Source: Primulina eburnea (taxonomy: Eukaryota; Streptophyta; Magnoliopsida; Lamiales; Gesneriaceae). From it: a stretch of 64,000 nt of DNA. Positions 44,967-56,010 of the stretch are shown piece after piece. How positions within the stretch are numbered: the first letter of the stretch is position 1; every line of letters begins with the position of its first letter. The notes under the pieces were generated by a model. That model saw only the letters and a list, made by a program, of their open reading frames with translations. It had not been told where the DNA came from and ran no database searches. The position numbers and the translations under genes were made by a program. The stretch lies in the NCBI RefSeq assembly GCF_022965805.1, contig NW_027331648.1:186001-250000 (forward strand). The letters run 5' to 3'.

Positions 44967-47870
44967 TCAAGTTAAATCTATCAATCCAAGTGAGTTTCGA
45001 AAATAAGAAAACTTATTTTCCGGCAAAGGCTTAGTGAAGATATCTGCTGTTTGATGATCAGTAGAAACATATTCCAGACGAATGTTCTTCTTCTGCACAT
45101 GATCTCTGATGAAATGATGTCTTATGTCTATGTGCTTCGTTCTGGAATGAAGTACTGGATTTTGTGTGATTGCAATGGCACTGGTATTGTCACAGAAAAT
45201 AGGTGATTCAGACGCTTGAATTCCATATTATTTTAATTGTTGCTGAATCCATAATATTTGAGAACAACAGCTTCTAGCAGCCAGATATTCTGCTTCTGCA
45301 GTAGATGTGGCTATGGAGGTCTGCTTCTTACTAAACCAGGATATCAGCCTATCACCAAGAAATTGACAAAAACCACTTGTGCTCATTGGAGTAGAAGCAG
45401 CAGAGCATGCTTCCATTCCGAACTTTTTCAGAAGCTCCTTAGTGTACTTGGCTTGATTTATAAAAATTCCAGTATCCAATTGTTTGATCTGTAATCCTAA
45501 GAAGAATTTTAATTCTCCCATCATGCTCATTTCGAATTTATCCTGCATCAATTTTCCAAACTTTGCACACAATTTGGGGTTAGTTGACCCAAAAATAATA
45601 TCATCAACATAGATCTGTACTAAAAGTATATGCTTTTTCTTGACTAAAGTAAACAGAGTTTTGTCTACTGCTCCAATTGTAAAGTCATGTTCGATAAGAA
45701 ATTGCGATAAGGTGTCATACCACGCTCTAGGTGCCTGTTTTAGACCATATAATGCTTTGTGTAATTTAAATACATGATGAGGTGAGAAATGATCGATAAA
45801 ACCTGGAGGTTGTTCGACGTAGACTTCTTCTTGTAAAAGACCATTCAGAAAAGCACTTTTCACATCCATTTGATATACTTTGAAATTCTTGAAAGCAACA
45901 AAGGCTAAAAATATTCTGATTGCTTCGAGCCTTGCTACTGGTGCGTAGGTCTCATCAAAGTCTATTCTTTCTTCTTGTCTGAAACCTTGAGCTACCAATC
46001 TTGCTTTATTTCTGATAACTGTGCCTTCTTCATTGAGTTTGTTTCTGAATACCCACCGAGTTCCAATGACAGCTTGGTGAGATGGTCTAGGTACTAGAAA
46101 CCAAACTTCGTTTCGTTTGAATTGATTCAGCTCTTCTTGAATAGCTTCTATCCAACTAGGATCCAGAAGAGCCTCTTCAATTTTCTTTGGTTCGTCCTGA
46201 GATATAAAAGCAGCATGCATATATTCATTAATCATTTGCATTCTGGTTCTCAAAGGCGCTGCTGGATGACCAATGACCAATGATGGAGGATGAGATTTTC
46301 TCCAAATAAAAGGATTTAAAAGGATATCTTCCTGATTTGATATGTTGAGATTGTTCTCGACGGAACCAGTAGTAGGTTCTTGAGTGTCTTCTGCTGGTAT
46401 TGGTAAATCCAATGTATGTACTTCTGGTTCCACTATCGGAATGTCTGGTTCTGGATTTTGAAGATCCTTGATATTTGCTTCTACATCATCTTCATTATCC
46501 AGTTCCAAGTGGATCCTGTCTAACCTGTTACTTAAATCAGACGTGTTAGATATTTCAAGAGCACTGCTGTCTTCATCAAAGACAACATGAATCGACTCTT
46601 CAACATTAAGAGTTCTATTGTTGAAAATTCTAAAGGCTTTGCTTACAGCAGAGTAACCAAGAAATAGTCCAGCATCTGATTTTGAGTCAAATGCAGTTAA
46701 ATGATTTTTGCCATTATTTAGTACAAAACATTTGCACCCAAAAACATGAAAATAAGATACATTGGGCTTTTTCCCTTTCCATATTTCATAAGGGGTCTGA
46801 TTATGCCTTTTGTTGACCATAGATCTGTTTTGCGTGTAACAAGCAGTGTTAATAGCTTCAGCCCAGAAGCGCTGTGAGATGTCTGCATCTGCTAGCATTG
46901 TTCTAGCTGCTTCTTTTAGAGTTATATTTCTCCTCTCAGCTACTCCGTTTTGTTGAGGAGTTCTAGCAGCTGAATATTCATGATGAATCCCATGTTCATC
47001 CAAATATAACTCAAGATACTTGTTAGTGAACTCAGTACCCCGATCACTTCTGATTTTAATGATGGAAGTAGATTTTTCATGTTGAATCCTTTTCAGAAGC
47101 TTGATCAGGAGGCTACTGGTTTGATCTTTTCCTGCGAGAAATATTACCCAAGTGAATCTAGAACAATCATCAATAACAACAAGAGTATATTTCATTCCCC
47201 CTAAGCTCATGATAGGGATTGGACCAAATAGATCCATATGCAATAATTCCAGACATCTTGAAGTTGACTTGCTATCTTTGTTCTTGAAACTAGATCTTAT
47301 CTGTTTCCCAAGCTGACAAGCAGAACAAACATGATTTTTAACAAAATTAATATCAGGTAGGCCATCAACTATATTCTGCTTTTTGAGATGATTGATTGAC
47401 TTGAAATTCAGATGATTCAATTTCTTGTGTCATAGCCAGTGTTTATTACTAAGAGAGGCAACCAAGCATGTAGGATTGTTGACATGATTTGAGTTCCAAG
47501 AGACTCTGTAGGTGTTGCCTTCTCTCTTTCCAGTTAATACAGTAGTCTCAGCAGAATCTTTAACAACACATGAGTGCTTCTGAAAAGCTACGGAATAACC
47601 ATTATCACATAGTTGACTAATGTTAATTAGATTGTAACAAAGATTGTCAACTAATAACACATCATTAATAGTTATGTTACCATGGATAATCTTATTTTTA
47701 CCCACGGTTTTACCTTTTGAGTTGTCTCCAAAAGTTATCTTTGATCCAGTGCAACTCATTATCTCGGAAAGTAGGTTTTTCTGTCCAGTCATGTGTCTGG
47801 AACATCCACTGTCCAGATACCATGTAGAGTTACTGATTTCTGTTTTCTTCTGCTGTTCCTGCAAACACAT
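44967..47870 (-). pseudogene. SIRE-2 Pol, two stops and a 300-bp deletion
   Basis: Opens at ATG 47870 (MCLQEQQ). Protease WYLDSGCSRHM comes first. A TGA at 47430-47432 (Trp in SIRE-1) breaks the zinc region (KHWL, stop, HKKLNHLNF). From 47420 the frame has integrase ([27 protein letters not shown]) and RT (YVDDIIFGS). After CSAASTPMS it joins directly to TSGFCQF. Compared with SIRE-1, 300 bp (30036-30335 there) are missing in frame, including the RT-RNase H connection and the first RNase H motif [12 protein letters not shown] at about 45228, after QQQLK, cuts the rest of RNase H. The original end, GLIDLT, is at 44967. It cannot supply active RNase H. Confidence 0.9.
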
Positions 47871-47893
47871 ATTTTAGTATCTGGTACCCAAAT

Positions 47894-49915
47894 CTATTTG
47901 GGTCCAAGCCTTATTAGTCTTTTGGGGACCCACATTTGTACAATTTTTGGTGACCTTGTACTTCGGGTATCCAAAGATGTGTGTGCAACAGAAGGTCTGT
48001 TACTTCTAACACTATGCATGTTAAAATGTTGTTCCTCCCTTCTGTTTCTGTTGTCCAGCCTGTATCTCTTCTGAACAGGTTTAGAGTTGTAGTACTGGTA
48101 GTTTTTAACCTTCATAGGAGGTTGTCTTCCTGAGTTGAATCCTCTCATGATTCTAGAACTCTGGTCAACTTTTTCCTTAGGTTTAACATAACCCAGACCA
48201 TAATGCATTCTTCTGTTCATCTTATTTACATTCCTTTCTACTGAAATAGTAGGTACTTCTGGTTTCTGTACCACACTGGATTTCACAAAGTGAATATACT
48301 TCTCTTTGCACATATCCAGTTTTGGCTTAGTATTCGTTTCAGAAGTGCCTTCATTATTACAAAAACCGAGACCACTCCTGTCTCCAGATTGTTTTTGTAA
48401 CTCTTGCATCTTTTCTAGTGAAATAGAAGACTTGTTCCAAGCATTTACCAGTAGTGATAATTTCTGGTTTTCAGAAAGCATCTTCTGGTAATCTGATTTT
48501 GCTCTTTCATTCTCCGTTTTTAATTTACTCATCTCAACTTGTAAATCATTACAGCTGTCTACTTGCAAGCAAGTTAACTTACTGTTCTGATCCTTTAAGT
48601 TCTGATTTTCGATCTTAACTTCTTTGAATGATTGAGAGAGTCTAGAATAATCTTCTACCATGTCATGTAAAGCATTAACCAGATCAGTTCGTGTAAATTC
48701 GTTAGAATCAAAATCAAATACCTCTTCAGATGTCGAGGTTGAATCAGTGTCTGCCATGAGACATTTAACTTCTTCTGCATCACTGTCACTGGAATGACTT
48801 TCTGAATCAGATGACTCAGAACTGGAGTCTGCCCATTTGGATTTGCTTTCTTCAGCAATCATTACTTTTCTATCTCTTCTGGACTTTTTGTCATTTCTCT
48901 TGTGATCTTTTCTCTTCTGGTCATCCTTCTTTGGTTTAGGACAATCAGCAATGAAGTGACCTATCTTTCCACAGTTAAAGCATCCCATATCACCAGATGG
49001 TGAATCTTTCTTGAAGTTGCGATTGGGACCCTGATAAGTTCGATGGTTCTTCTTCATAAACCTGGAGAATTTCTTTACAAATAAGGACATAGCATCACTA
49101 CTGATTTGTTCAGCAGTCTTCTCCAATGTACTGTCAATGATCACAGTAGGTAATGCTTGAGGTACAGCTGTAGCAGCAGTAGAGGAGGTGGTGACAGTAG
49201 CAGTAATAGCTGTAGCAGTAGCAGCAAGAGCCTTGGTAGGTAGACTTGAAGGCTCTTCTCCACTTCTTACTTCTAATTCGAACTCGTAAGCTTTCAGATC
49301 TGCAAACAAGTCGTGCAGTTCCAATTTGTTTAAATCTTTGGACACTCTCATAACCATTGTTTTAACATCCCATTCTCTGGGTAGGGCTCTCATCACCTTG
49401 AGAGCTATTTCTCTGTTGTTATGCTCTTTACCCAGAGCTGTTAGCTCATTTACCAAGCTACTGAATCTTTCATCGAACTCATTTAGAGTTTCACCAGCTC
49501 TCATTTTTAGATTTTCGAACTTTTGCATTGCTACAGACAGTTTGTTTTCTTTCGTCTGCTCATTTCCCTCACATATCTGGATGAGCTTTTCCCAAATATC
49601 TTTTGCAGTAGAACACATTTTGATCTTGCTAAAAGTGTTCTTATCGAGAGTTTTATATAATATATCATTTGCAACATTATCAAGGTTGGCCTTCTTCTTA
49701 TCTTCGCTGGTCCATTCACTTCTTGATTTTTCAATCATCTGTGGTGCGCCTCCAGTAACAGCAACAGCTGTGTTAGGCTTTAATATTTTTAATGGACCAT
49801 CTGTGATGACATACCACATGTCATCATCTTGTGCTGCAAGATGAGCTTGCATTCTAATCTTCCAATAATCAAAATCTTCCTTAGAGAACATAGGGATCTT
49901 GCTAAAGTGTGCCAT
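47894..49915 (-). CDS. SIRE-2 Gag, intact
   Basis: 673 residues, MAHFSKIPMF to LIRLGPK. It has the same domain order as SIRE-1: Gag core to about residue 220, Ala/Thr linker, CCHC knuckle near residues 312-325 (CFNCGKIGHFIADC), basic stretch (KRKDHKRNDKKSRRDRK), Ser/Asp-rich acidic stretch, heptad-like segment near 450-520, and a C-terminus with Tyr- and Arg-rich parts. It should assemble the particle and bind RNA. It ends at a TAG. The Pol frame starts 24 bp further in the -1 frame at its own ATG. The same stop and frame offset occur in SIRE-1. Confidence 0.9.
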   Translation of the reverse strand: MAHFSKIPMFSKEDFDYWKIRMQAHLAAQDDDMWYVITDGPLKILKPNTAVAVTGGAPQMIEKSRSEWTSEDKKKANLDNVANDILYKTLDKNTFSKIKMCSTAKDIWEKLIQICEGNEQTKENKLSVAMQKFENLKMRAGETLNEFDERFSSLVNELTALGKEHNNREIALKVMRALPREWDVKTMVMRVSKDLNKLELHDLFADLKAYEFELEVRSGEEPSSLPTKALAATATAITATVTTSSTAATAVPQALPTVIIDSTLEKTAEQISSDAMSLFVKKFSRFMKKNHRTYQGPNRNFKKDSPSGDMGCFNCGKIGHFIADCPKPKKDDQKRKDHKRNDKKSRRDRKVMIAEESKSKWADSSSESSDSESHSSDSDAEEVKCLMADTDSTSTSEEVFDFDSNEFTRTDLVNALHDMVEDYSRLSQSFKEVKIENQNLKDQNSKLTCLQVDSCNDLQVEMSKLKTENERAKSDYQKMLSENQKLSLLVNAWNKSSISLEKMQELQKQSGDRSGLGFCNNEGTSETNTKPKLDMCKEKYIHFVKSSVVQKPEVPTISVERNVNKMNRRMHYGLGYVKPKEKVDQSSRIMRGFNSGRQPPMKVKNYQYYNSKPVQKRYRLDNRNRREEQHFNMHSVRSNRPSVAHTSLDTRSTRSPKIVQMWVPKRLIRLGPK

Positions 49916-49947
49916 CTGTTGTAGATTTTCACGAACAAGAATAACCT

Positions 49948-49959
49948 GCTCTCATACCA
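49948..49959 (-). promoter_or_regulatory. Primer-binding site of SIRE-2, one mismatch
   Basis: The minus strand reads TGGTATGAGAGC, against TGGTATCAGAGC in SIRE-1. The single C-to-G change would weaken pairing with initiator methionine tRNA. The site is copied from the tRNA at each cycle, so the change probably postdates insertion. Confidence 0.85.
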
Positions 49960-49961
49960 AT

Positions 49962-50985
49962 TGTTGAGGATCGAAGTTGAGTTTAGAGGGGGGTGAATAA
50001 ACTCTACTCGTTTTTCCTTCTCTTTGTGTGAGGTACTAAAATCCTTTTAGAGATAGTAGTATATCTTGTTGCGTATACCTTCACCTAGATTACAATAATA
50101 CGTGCGGAAACAATCTGATGAAGTAAGTGAAAGACAATAATGACAGTAGGCAGTAGTTGTTTATGGAAGTTCGAAGATGAAATCTTCTACTTCTCCCCTT
50201 CTTCTGTTTCCAGAAGGTATAACTAAAAGACTTTGGATATTACAGTACAACTCATGTACACACCCACTTCAGAAGGACTTACACCTCAGCCTACTGAAAC
50301 TCTTAGTTACTCAACTCAAAAAGAATGTGATACACAAGATTCTGAAAATACTCTTTTCAGATTACAATCTCTTCCTGATAAAGTATAAGTGTTGCAAAAG
50401 ATTGTGAAGAGAGTAAGAATCAGTAGCACATGATGATCTTCAAAAGATCAGATATTTGCTATGAAGCGTGTGCTACTTTTCTTTGTGTTGAACTCTAAGT
50501 AATCAAGGAATTTCGAGGTTGTCTTGTTGAGTGAAAATAGCTTTGATCCTTGAAAAGATATTATGGGTAGAGTTCATGTCGTGTAAGGGTTTGTTCCATG
50601 TATATATACGACTGATTTCAACTATCATAAACAGAAGATGTCTTCAGATCTCTGATAGAGTCAGCTTTATTACCAAAAATGGTTCCTGCAGAAAAGCTAT
50701 AAAACAATCAGTTCTGTCTTATACTAAACTTGGTAAAGTGCATTAAATGACTCCGTATAGTATTTAATGCTGCAATTAATACTGGTACTTGGTAACCTTA
50801 ACGGTAACATTTAAAGTAGTCACGTTAGACAACATCTTCTACTGATTCTGTTTTTCTATCATTTCTACTGCTTTTTTTTTACAGACCAGTAGCTTCTGAT
50901 TTCTTGTTGTCTACTGTTTTCTTGAGAAGTGCTACTGGTCTGCTGGTTTTTATTTACATCGCCACAATTAAATTCATGTCTATCA
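49962..50985 (-). repeat. 5' LTR of SIRE-2
   Basis: 1024 bp, TGTTGAGGATC to ATGTCTATCA, then target duplication ATCCT. It differs from the 3' LTR at roughly 19 places, including a run changed from CTTTTGTTTTGCTAG to CTTTTTTTTTTACAG. Confidence 0.93.
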
Positions 50986-50990
50986 ATCCT

Positions 50991-51328
50991 TAATTATGAA
51001 AATTATGCATTAAGTGGATTTGGATCACATAATGGACATCAATTGTAATTAATTATATAAACATAATAAAATTTACCCCACATGGATTTTTATTTTATTT
51101 ATATAACTAATTAGGTTAAACTATCAAATTATATTTTTCTTAATTTACCCACAGGATTTAAGGAAAATACATTTTGATAGTTTTATCATAAAGTTACAGA
51201 AAAATCTCATTGAATTAAAATTTTAGCCCACAGGCAAATTTTATGTCACTAGATTTTTAAAACATGAATTACATTGGTAAAACATGATATTGTCTCAAAA
51301 TTTGAAGCATATGATATTTTGTGCAGTT
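50991..51328 (+). other. Copia B leader, second part
   Basis: About 340 bp between the SIRE-2 insertion and the Gag start of Copia B. AT-rich, no ORF or repeat recognised. Confidence 0.55.
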
Positions 51329-52145
51329 ATGCAACCTGCGACTTTTTCTGATATGAAATGTGACATTCCCGATCTAAAGGGCGTTAATTATAAAATTTGG
51401 AAACAAAGAATTCTTCTTCAATTGGGGTAGATGGATATTGATTATGCTATACGAAAAGACGAACCATCTGCTATTACTGGAAATAGCATTCCGGATGATG
51501 TTGATCTTTATGAAAAATGGGAGCTATCTAATCGACTCTGCATAATGTTCATAAAGACCAAAATCTCTGCTGGTATGCGTGGTTCTGTCGATCAGCATAA
51601 TAATGTCAAAGAATTACTGAAGGCTATTGATGAACAGTTTCAGTCTTCAGATAAAGCACTTGCAAGCACCCTAATTATAGAATTCTCTTCATTAAGGCTC
51701 ACCAGTGTGAGAGGTGTGTGAGAGCACATCATGAAAATGCGGGACATAGCGGATCGGCTCAAGACACTTGAAGTGGAAATGTCTGAGAATTTTCTTGTGC
51801 ACTACATTTTATGCACTCTTCCACAGCAATATGGACTCTTCAAAATTTCCTACAATACACATAAGGATAAATGGTCGATTAATGAATTAATGACCATGTG
51901 TGTTCAAGAGGAAGGAAAGTTGTTGATGGAAACAAATGATAATGTCTTTATGACCACACAAGGAAAGTATAAAAAGCAAGCCAAAGTCAAGGGTAAATGA
52001 AAGGAATAATTCCACCCCAACCTGACATCAAGAAATAATCCAAGTGTTTCTTCTATAAAAAGACGGGACACATTAAGAAAGATTGCAATAAATTTAAAGA
52101 CTGGCTTGAAAAGAAAGGTATTCCTACTTCATTTGTCTGTTATTA
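51329..52145 (+). pseudogene. Copia B Gag, broken
   Basis: ATG at 51329 (MQPATFSDMK). Landmarks DLKGVNYKIWKQRILLQLG, then a TAG at 51428 where a Trp or Cys is usual, then MDIDYAI, a UBN2-type Gag core with MRDIADRLKTLEVEMSE, LVHYILCTLP and NTHKDKW. A TGA lies near 51720 after LTSVRGV, and further stops follow from 51998. The zinc knuckle near 52045 reads CFFYKKTGHIKKDC, so the second Cys is now Tyr. It is non-functional both as a frame and as an RNA binder. Confidence 0.82.
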
Positions 52146-52152
52146 ATCTAAT

Positions 52153-52551
52153 ATGGTTGATATGATTTATAATACATGTTGGATTGATTCTGGTTCTACA
52201 ATCCATGTTACAAATACCTTGCAGGGTATGCAAAACCTAAGGAAGCCAATAGAAAATGAGCGAAGCATCTATTCAGGAAACAAGATGTCTTCGCATGTGG
52301 AGGCTATTGGGACTTGCTGCCTAGTGTTAAATAGTGATTATATTTTAAAATTGGAAAAGACCTTTTATGTTCTTAGTTTTTCTAGGAATTTAATTTCAGT
52401 ATCAAAACTTGTACCTTTTGATTATTCCTTTCAGTTTTTGGATAAATCAATAAATTTGTTTTATAAATCAAATCTTATTAGAACTGGTACAACAGTTGAT
52501 GATCTTTTCTTTATTTCTTTACAAAATAATAACACCACTATGCATGTTTAA
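52153..52551 (+). pseudogene. Copia B protease region
   Basis: An open piece of 132 codons. The protease motif WIDSGSTIHV is near residue 11 (usually DSGAT), followed by SFSRNLISVSKL, the conserved block before the GAG-pre-integrase domain. It ends at TAA 52549. It is separated from Gag by stops. Confidence 0.75.
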
Positions 52552-52559
52552 GGAGGTAT

Positions 52560-53508
52560 TAAAAGATGTATTATAAATGAATATTCCTCTATATTGTGGC
52601 ACAGGAGATTGTGACACATCTCCATAGAGAGAATTAAAAGATTAGTAAATGATGGAGTACTCAGTACTTTAGATTTTACCGATTTTGAGACTTGCATGGA
52701 CTGCATTAAGAGAAAGCAGACCAATAAGTCTAAAAAGGGTGCCAAGAGAAGTACAGAAATATTAGAAATCATACATTCAGATATTTGTTGTCCAGATATA
52801 GACATGCAAAGTCCGAAATACTTCATCTCTTTTATTGAAGATTACTCACGATACATGTATATCTACATGCTTCATAACAAAAACGAAGCACTTGAAGCCT
52901 TTAAGGTTTTTAAGGCTGAAGTGGAGAATCAATGTGGAAAACATATTAAGATCGTGAGAACTGATAGATGTGGAGAATATTACGGTAGATACACTGAGAA
53001 TGGACAAGCACATGGTCCGTTTGCGAAGTTTCTCCAAGAACAAGGGATTGTTGCCCAATACACTATGCCTGGTTCTCCGGACCAAAATGGTGTAGCTGAG
53101 AGGAGAAACCGCACATTATTGGACATGGTGAGGAGCATGTTTAGTAGCTCTAAACTTCCTAAATCCTTGTGGACTGAAGCTCTTAAGACAGCTGTGTATA
53201 TATTAAATCGAGTTCCAACTAAGGTAGTCCCAAAGACGCCATTTGAGTTATTTAAAGTTTGGAAACCGAGTTTGCAACATATACGCGTTTGGGGTTGTCC
53301 TTCAGAAATAAGAGTTTACAACCCACATGAAAAGAAACTGGACCCAAGAACTATAAGTGGATATTTCATTGGGTATGCCGAAAAATCCAAAGGGTACAGA
53401 TTCTATTGTCCATCTCACAACAGTAGAATTGTGGAATCAAGAAATGCAAAATTTCTTGAGAATGATTTGATTAGTGGGAGCGATCATTCAAATGACATAA
53501 TTTTTTAG
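52560..53508 (+). pseudogene. Copia B integrase
   Basis: Zinc region remnants lie at 52590-52720 (LWHRRL is interrupted by a TGA near 52610; CMDCIKRKQ follows). The core is open from 52696: [31 protein letters not shown] (Gly to Cys beside the second Asp), and [14 protein letters not shown] with the Glu. It continues through [14 protein letters not shown] and IRVWGCP to a stop at 53506. The catalytic Asp and Glu are retained, but the enzyme is not expressed as part of an intact polyprotein. Confidence 0.82.
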
Positions 53509-53550
53509 AACGATCATATTAATGCACAACCCTCTTATTCAAATGACAGA

Positions 53551-54863
53551 TTGGTCGTTATTGACACCCCTCAAGACCAAATGGGTGTTAGACAACCAGT
53601 TCTTGAAGTTCCACAAATCGCTGATGAAAATCCAGTAGACCAAGTTGTTAATGAAGAACAACAAGAAATTGTTGATCAACCAAACAACCTTTGGAGATCT
53701 ACTAGAATAAGGAGATCAGCAATATCTAGTGATTATGTTGTGTATTTACAAGAATCGGATTTTAACATCGGAGCCGAAAATGATCCTGAAACGTTTTCAC
53801 AAGCCATGAGTTGTAATGAGTCAAAACTATGGTTTAATGCTATGAAAGAAGAGATGAATTATATGGCAGTTAATGGAGTCTGAGATCTTGTTCAGTTGCC
53901 TGATGGTGTAAAAGCTATTGGATGTAAATGGGTCTTCAAAACAAAGAAAGACTCATTAGGCAACATTGAAAGGTATAAAGCAAGACTCGTAGCTAAAGGA
54001 TTCACTCAGCAGGAAGGAATCGACTACAAGGAGACTTTTTCTCATGTATCTAAGAAAGATTCTCTTCGTATCATTCTAGCATTAGTTGCACATTTGACTT
54101 AGATTTACAACAAATGGATGTGAAAACAGCTTTTTTCAATGGAGAACTAGAGGAAGAGGTTTATATGAAACAACCTGAAGGATTCTTCTCTAGTAATGGT
54201 GAGCAATTGGTTTGTAAGCTTAAGAAATCTATATATGGATTGAAACAAGCTTCCCGTCAATGGTATTTAAAATTTCATGATGTTATCTCTGCATTTGGAT
54301 TCGTTGAAAACCTCATGGATCAATGTATGTACCAGAAGGTCAGTGGGAGCAAGATTTGTTTCCTTATTTTATATGTGGATGATATATTACTTGCAACCAA
54401 TGATAAAGGTTTGTTATATGAGATGAAACAATTCCTCTCTAAGAACTTTGATATGAAGGGTATGGGCGATGCATCTTATGTCATTGGCATTAAAATACAT
54501 AGAGACAGAATTCGAGGTATTCTAGGTCTGTCTCAAAAAACCTATATAAATAAAGTTTTAGAGAGATATCGGATGAAAGATTGCTCACCAAGTATAGCTC
54601 CCATTGTGAAAGGCGATAAATTCAATTTGAGCCAATGCCCAAAGAATGATCTAGAGCGGGAACAAATGAAAAGCATTCCTTATGCTTCTGCTGTCGGAAG
54701 CTTAATGTATGCTCAGGTTTGCACTAGACCTGACATTGCATTTATTGTTGGGATGTTGGGAAGATATCAGAGTAATCCAGGTTTAGATCACTGGAAAGCT
54801 GCAAAGAAAGTCATGAGGTACCTTCAAGGGACCAAAGATTATATGCTTATGTTGACGAACTGA
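53551..54863 (+). pseudogene. Copia B integrase tail and reverse transcriptase, broken
   Basis: Pieces at 53551-53883 (linker with RRSAISSDYVVYLQESDF), 53896-54102 ([31 protein letters not shown]) and 54114-54863 (MDVKTAFFNGELEEEVYMKQPEGF, active site YVDDILLATND, then YASAVGSLMYAQVCTRPD). Breaks: a stop at 53881 (Trp expected in VWDLV), a frameshift near 54100 after LVAHLT, and a frameshift near 54855. Confidence 0.82.
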
Positions 54864-54864
54864 G

Positions 54865-55350
54865 AATTTGGAAGTAATTGGCTACTCTGATTCAGACTAC
54901 GCTGGCTGCATTGATTCAAGAAAATCCACTCCATGATATATTTTCATGCTAGCTGGTGGAGCTGTATCTTAGAGAAGTGCAAAGCAGACATTGACTGCTA
55001 CTTCCACTATAGAAGCTGAGTTCGTAGCTTGTTTTGAGGCAACCTCACATGGTGTATGGTTGAAGAGTTTCATTTCAGGGCTTAGAATTATGGATTCTAT
55101 ATCTAGGCGATTAAGAATATATTGTGACAATACAGCTGCTGTTTTTATGGCTAACAATAACAAAAGTGGTAGTCGAAGCAAGCACATCGACATTAAGTAT
55201 TTAGCCATACGAGAACGTGTTAAAGATAAAACCATGGTTATCGAGCACATTAGCACTGAATTGATGATTGCAGATCCTTTGACTAAAGGCATGCCACCAT
55301 TGAAATTCAAGGATCATACAGAAAGATTGAGACTTGGTTCTTTTATGTAA
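54865..55350 (+). pseudogene. Copia B RNase H
   Basis: It begins with SDSDYAGC (54889 onward), then stops near 54935 and 54970. The open piece from 54991 has TSTIEAEFVACFEA, YCDNTAAVF, SRSKHIDIKYL and ADPLTKG. It ends LGSFM at 55350, the normal Pol end. Confidence 0.82.
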
Positions 55351-55601
55351 TTTTGTTGTAAAAACAAAATTAATGAAACTCATTAAGTTATGATATTTTT
55401 CATATCCAGTTATGTACATATTCAGTTATCATGAAAAATATCAATAAAGTTGGACCTCGAATAAACATAGGGTTTATTCATTAAGTTATTTGAGAGATAT
55501 AATACATTGTGATACATGGAAGATAATAATCGTTTTTAGATGACCTATCGCCATGATTCATGTATTTTAATTTCTCCTATGATAAAAGAGATATACGGGT
55601 C

Positions 55602-55612
55602 AAGTGGGAGAA
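55602..55612 (+). promoter_or_regulatory. Polypurine tract of Copia B
   Basis: AAGTGGGAGAA directly before the 3' LTR start at 55613. Confidence 0.85.
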
Positions 55613-56005
55613 TGTAACAAAATTGTGACCCGTAAAATAAACATGTTGAAATTGACGACGGTCATTGCCAAAAATTGTTGAAAAAAATTTGTACACGGAA
55701 GCCTCAAAATTTGAAAATTGAGATGTGTATACAAATTTGGTTTGAATCTCGAGCTCCCAAAACACTCGGTGATGGTATGAGTGTGCCTATAAATACCGAA
55801 GGCATTGAGGTCCCTAAACACACAATCTCATACAGAAAATACACCATCTAAAGGAGTGTTGAAGTGTTTAGAAGACCTCAATCGAAAAGAAATCAGAAAG
55901 CTTCAACAAATTTTCAATGGCTGGAGGTAATTCTCGATCCGCTTCCGCATTTTATATCATGTTTATGTATACGTAAAAACATGATTTTAAAGGAAAATTC
56001 CGACA
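55613..56005 (+). repeat. 3' LTR of Copia B
   Basis: 393 bp, TGTAACAAAATTG to CCGACA, followed by CTTTG. It differs from the 5' LTR by a 4-bp indel near 55882 and roughly 14 substitutions by eye. Confidence 0.9.
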
Positions 56006-56010
56006 CTTTG

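Larger units (their letters stand above)
39856..50985 (-). mobile_element. SIRE-2: full-length SIRE/Maximus-type Copia element
   Basis: Target duplication ATCCT (39851-39855, 50986-50990). LTRs of 1025 and 1024 bp. Length 11.13 kb. On the minus strand: 5' LTR, PBS, gag, pol, antisense ORF, ORF3, PPT, 3' LTR. It belongs to the same family as SIRE-1 but has opposite orientation. Gag, ORF3 and the antisense ORF are intact. Pol has two stops and a 300-bp deletion. The LTRs differ at roughly 19 sites by eye. Confidence 0.94.
38183..56005 (+). mobile_element. Copia B: decayed Copia element interrupted by SIRE-2
   Basis: Target duplication CTTTG (38178-38182, 56006-56010). Short LTRs (397 and 393 bp) start TGTAA(A/C)AAAATTGTGACCC and end GACA. 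PBS at 38582, polypurine tract at 55602-55612. About 6.7 kb without the nested SIRE-2. Gag, PR, INT, RT and RH are all recognisable in Copia order but carry many stops and frameshifts. The LTRs differ at roughly 14 positions plus a 4-bp indel by eye, making it the oldest datable insertion here. Confidence 0.9.
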
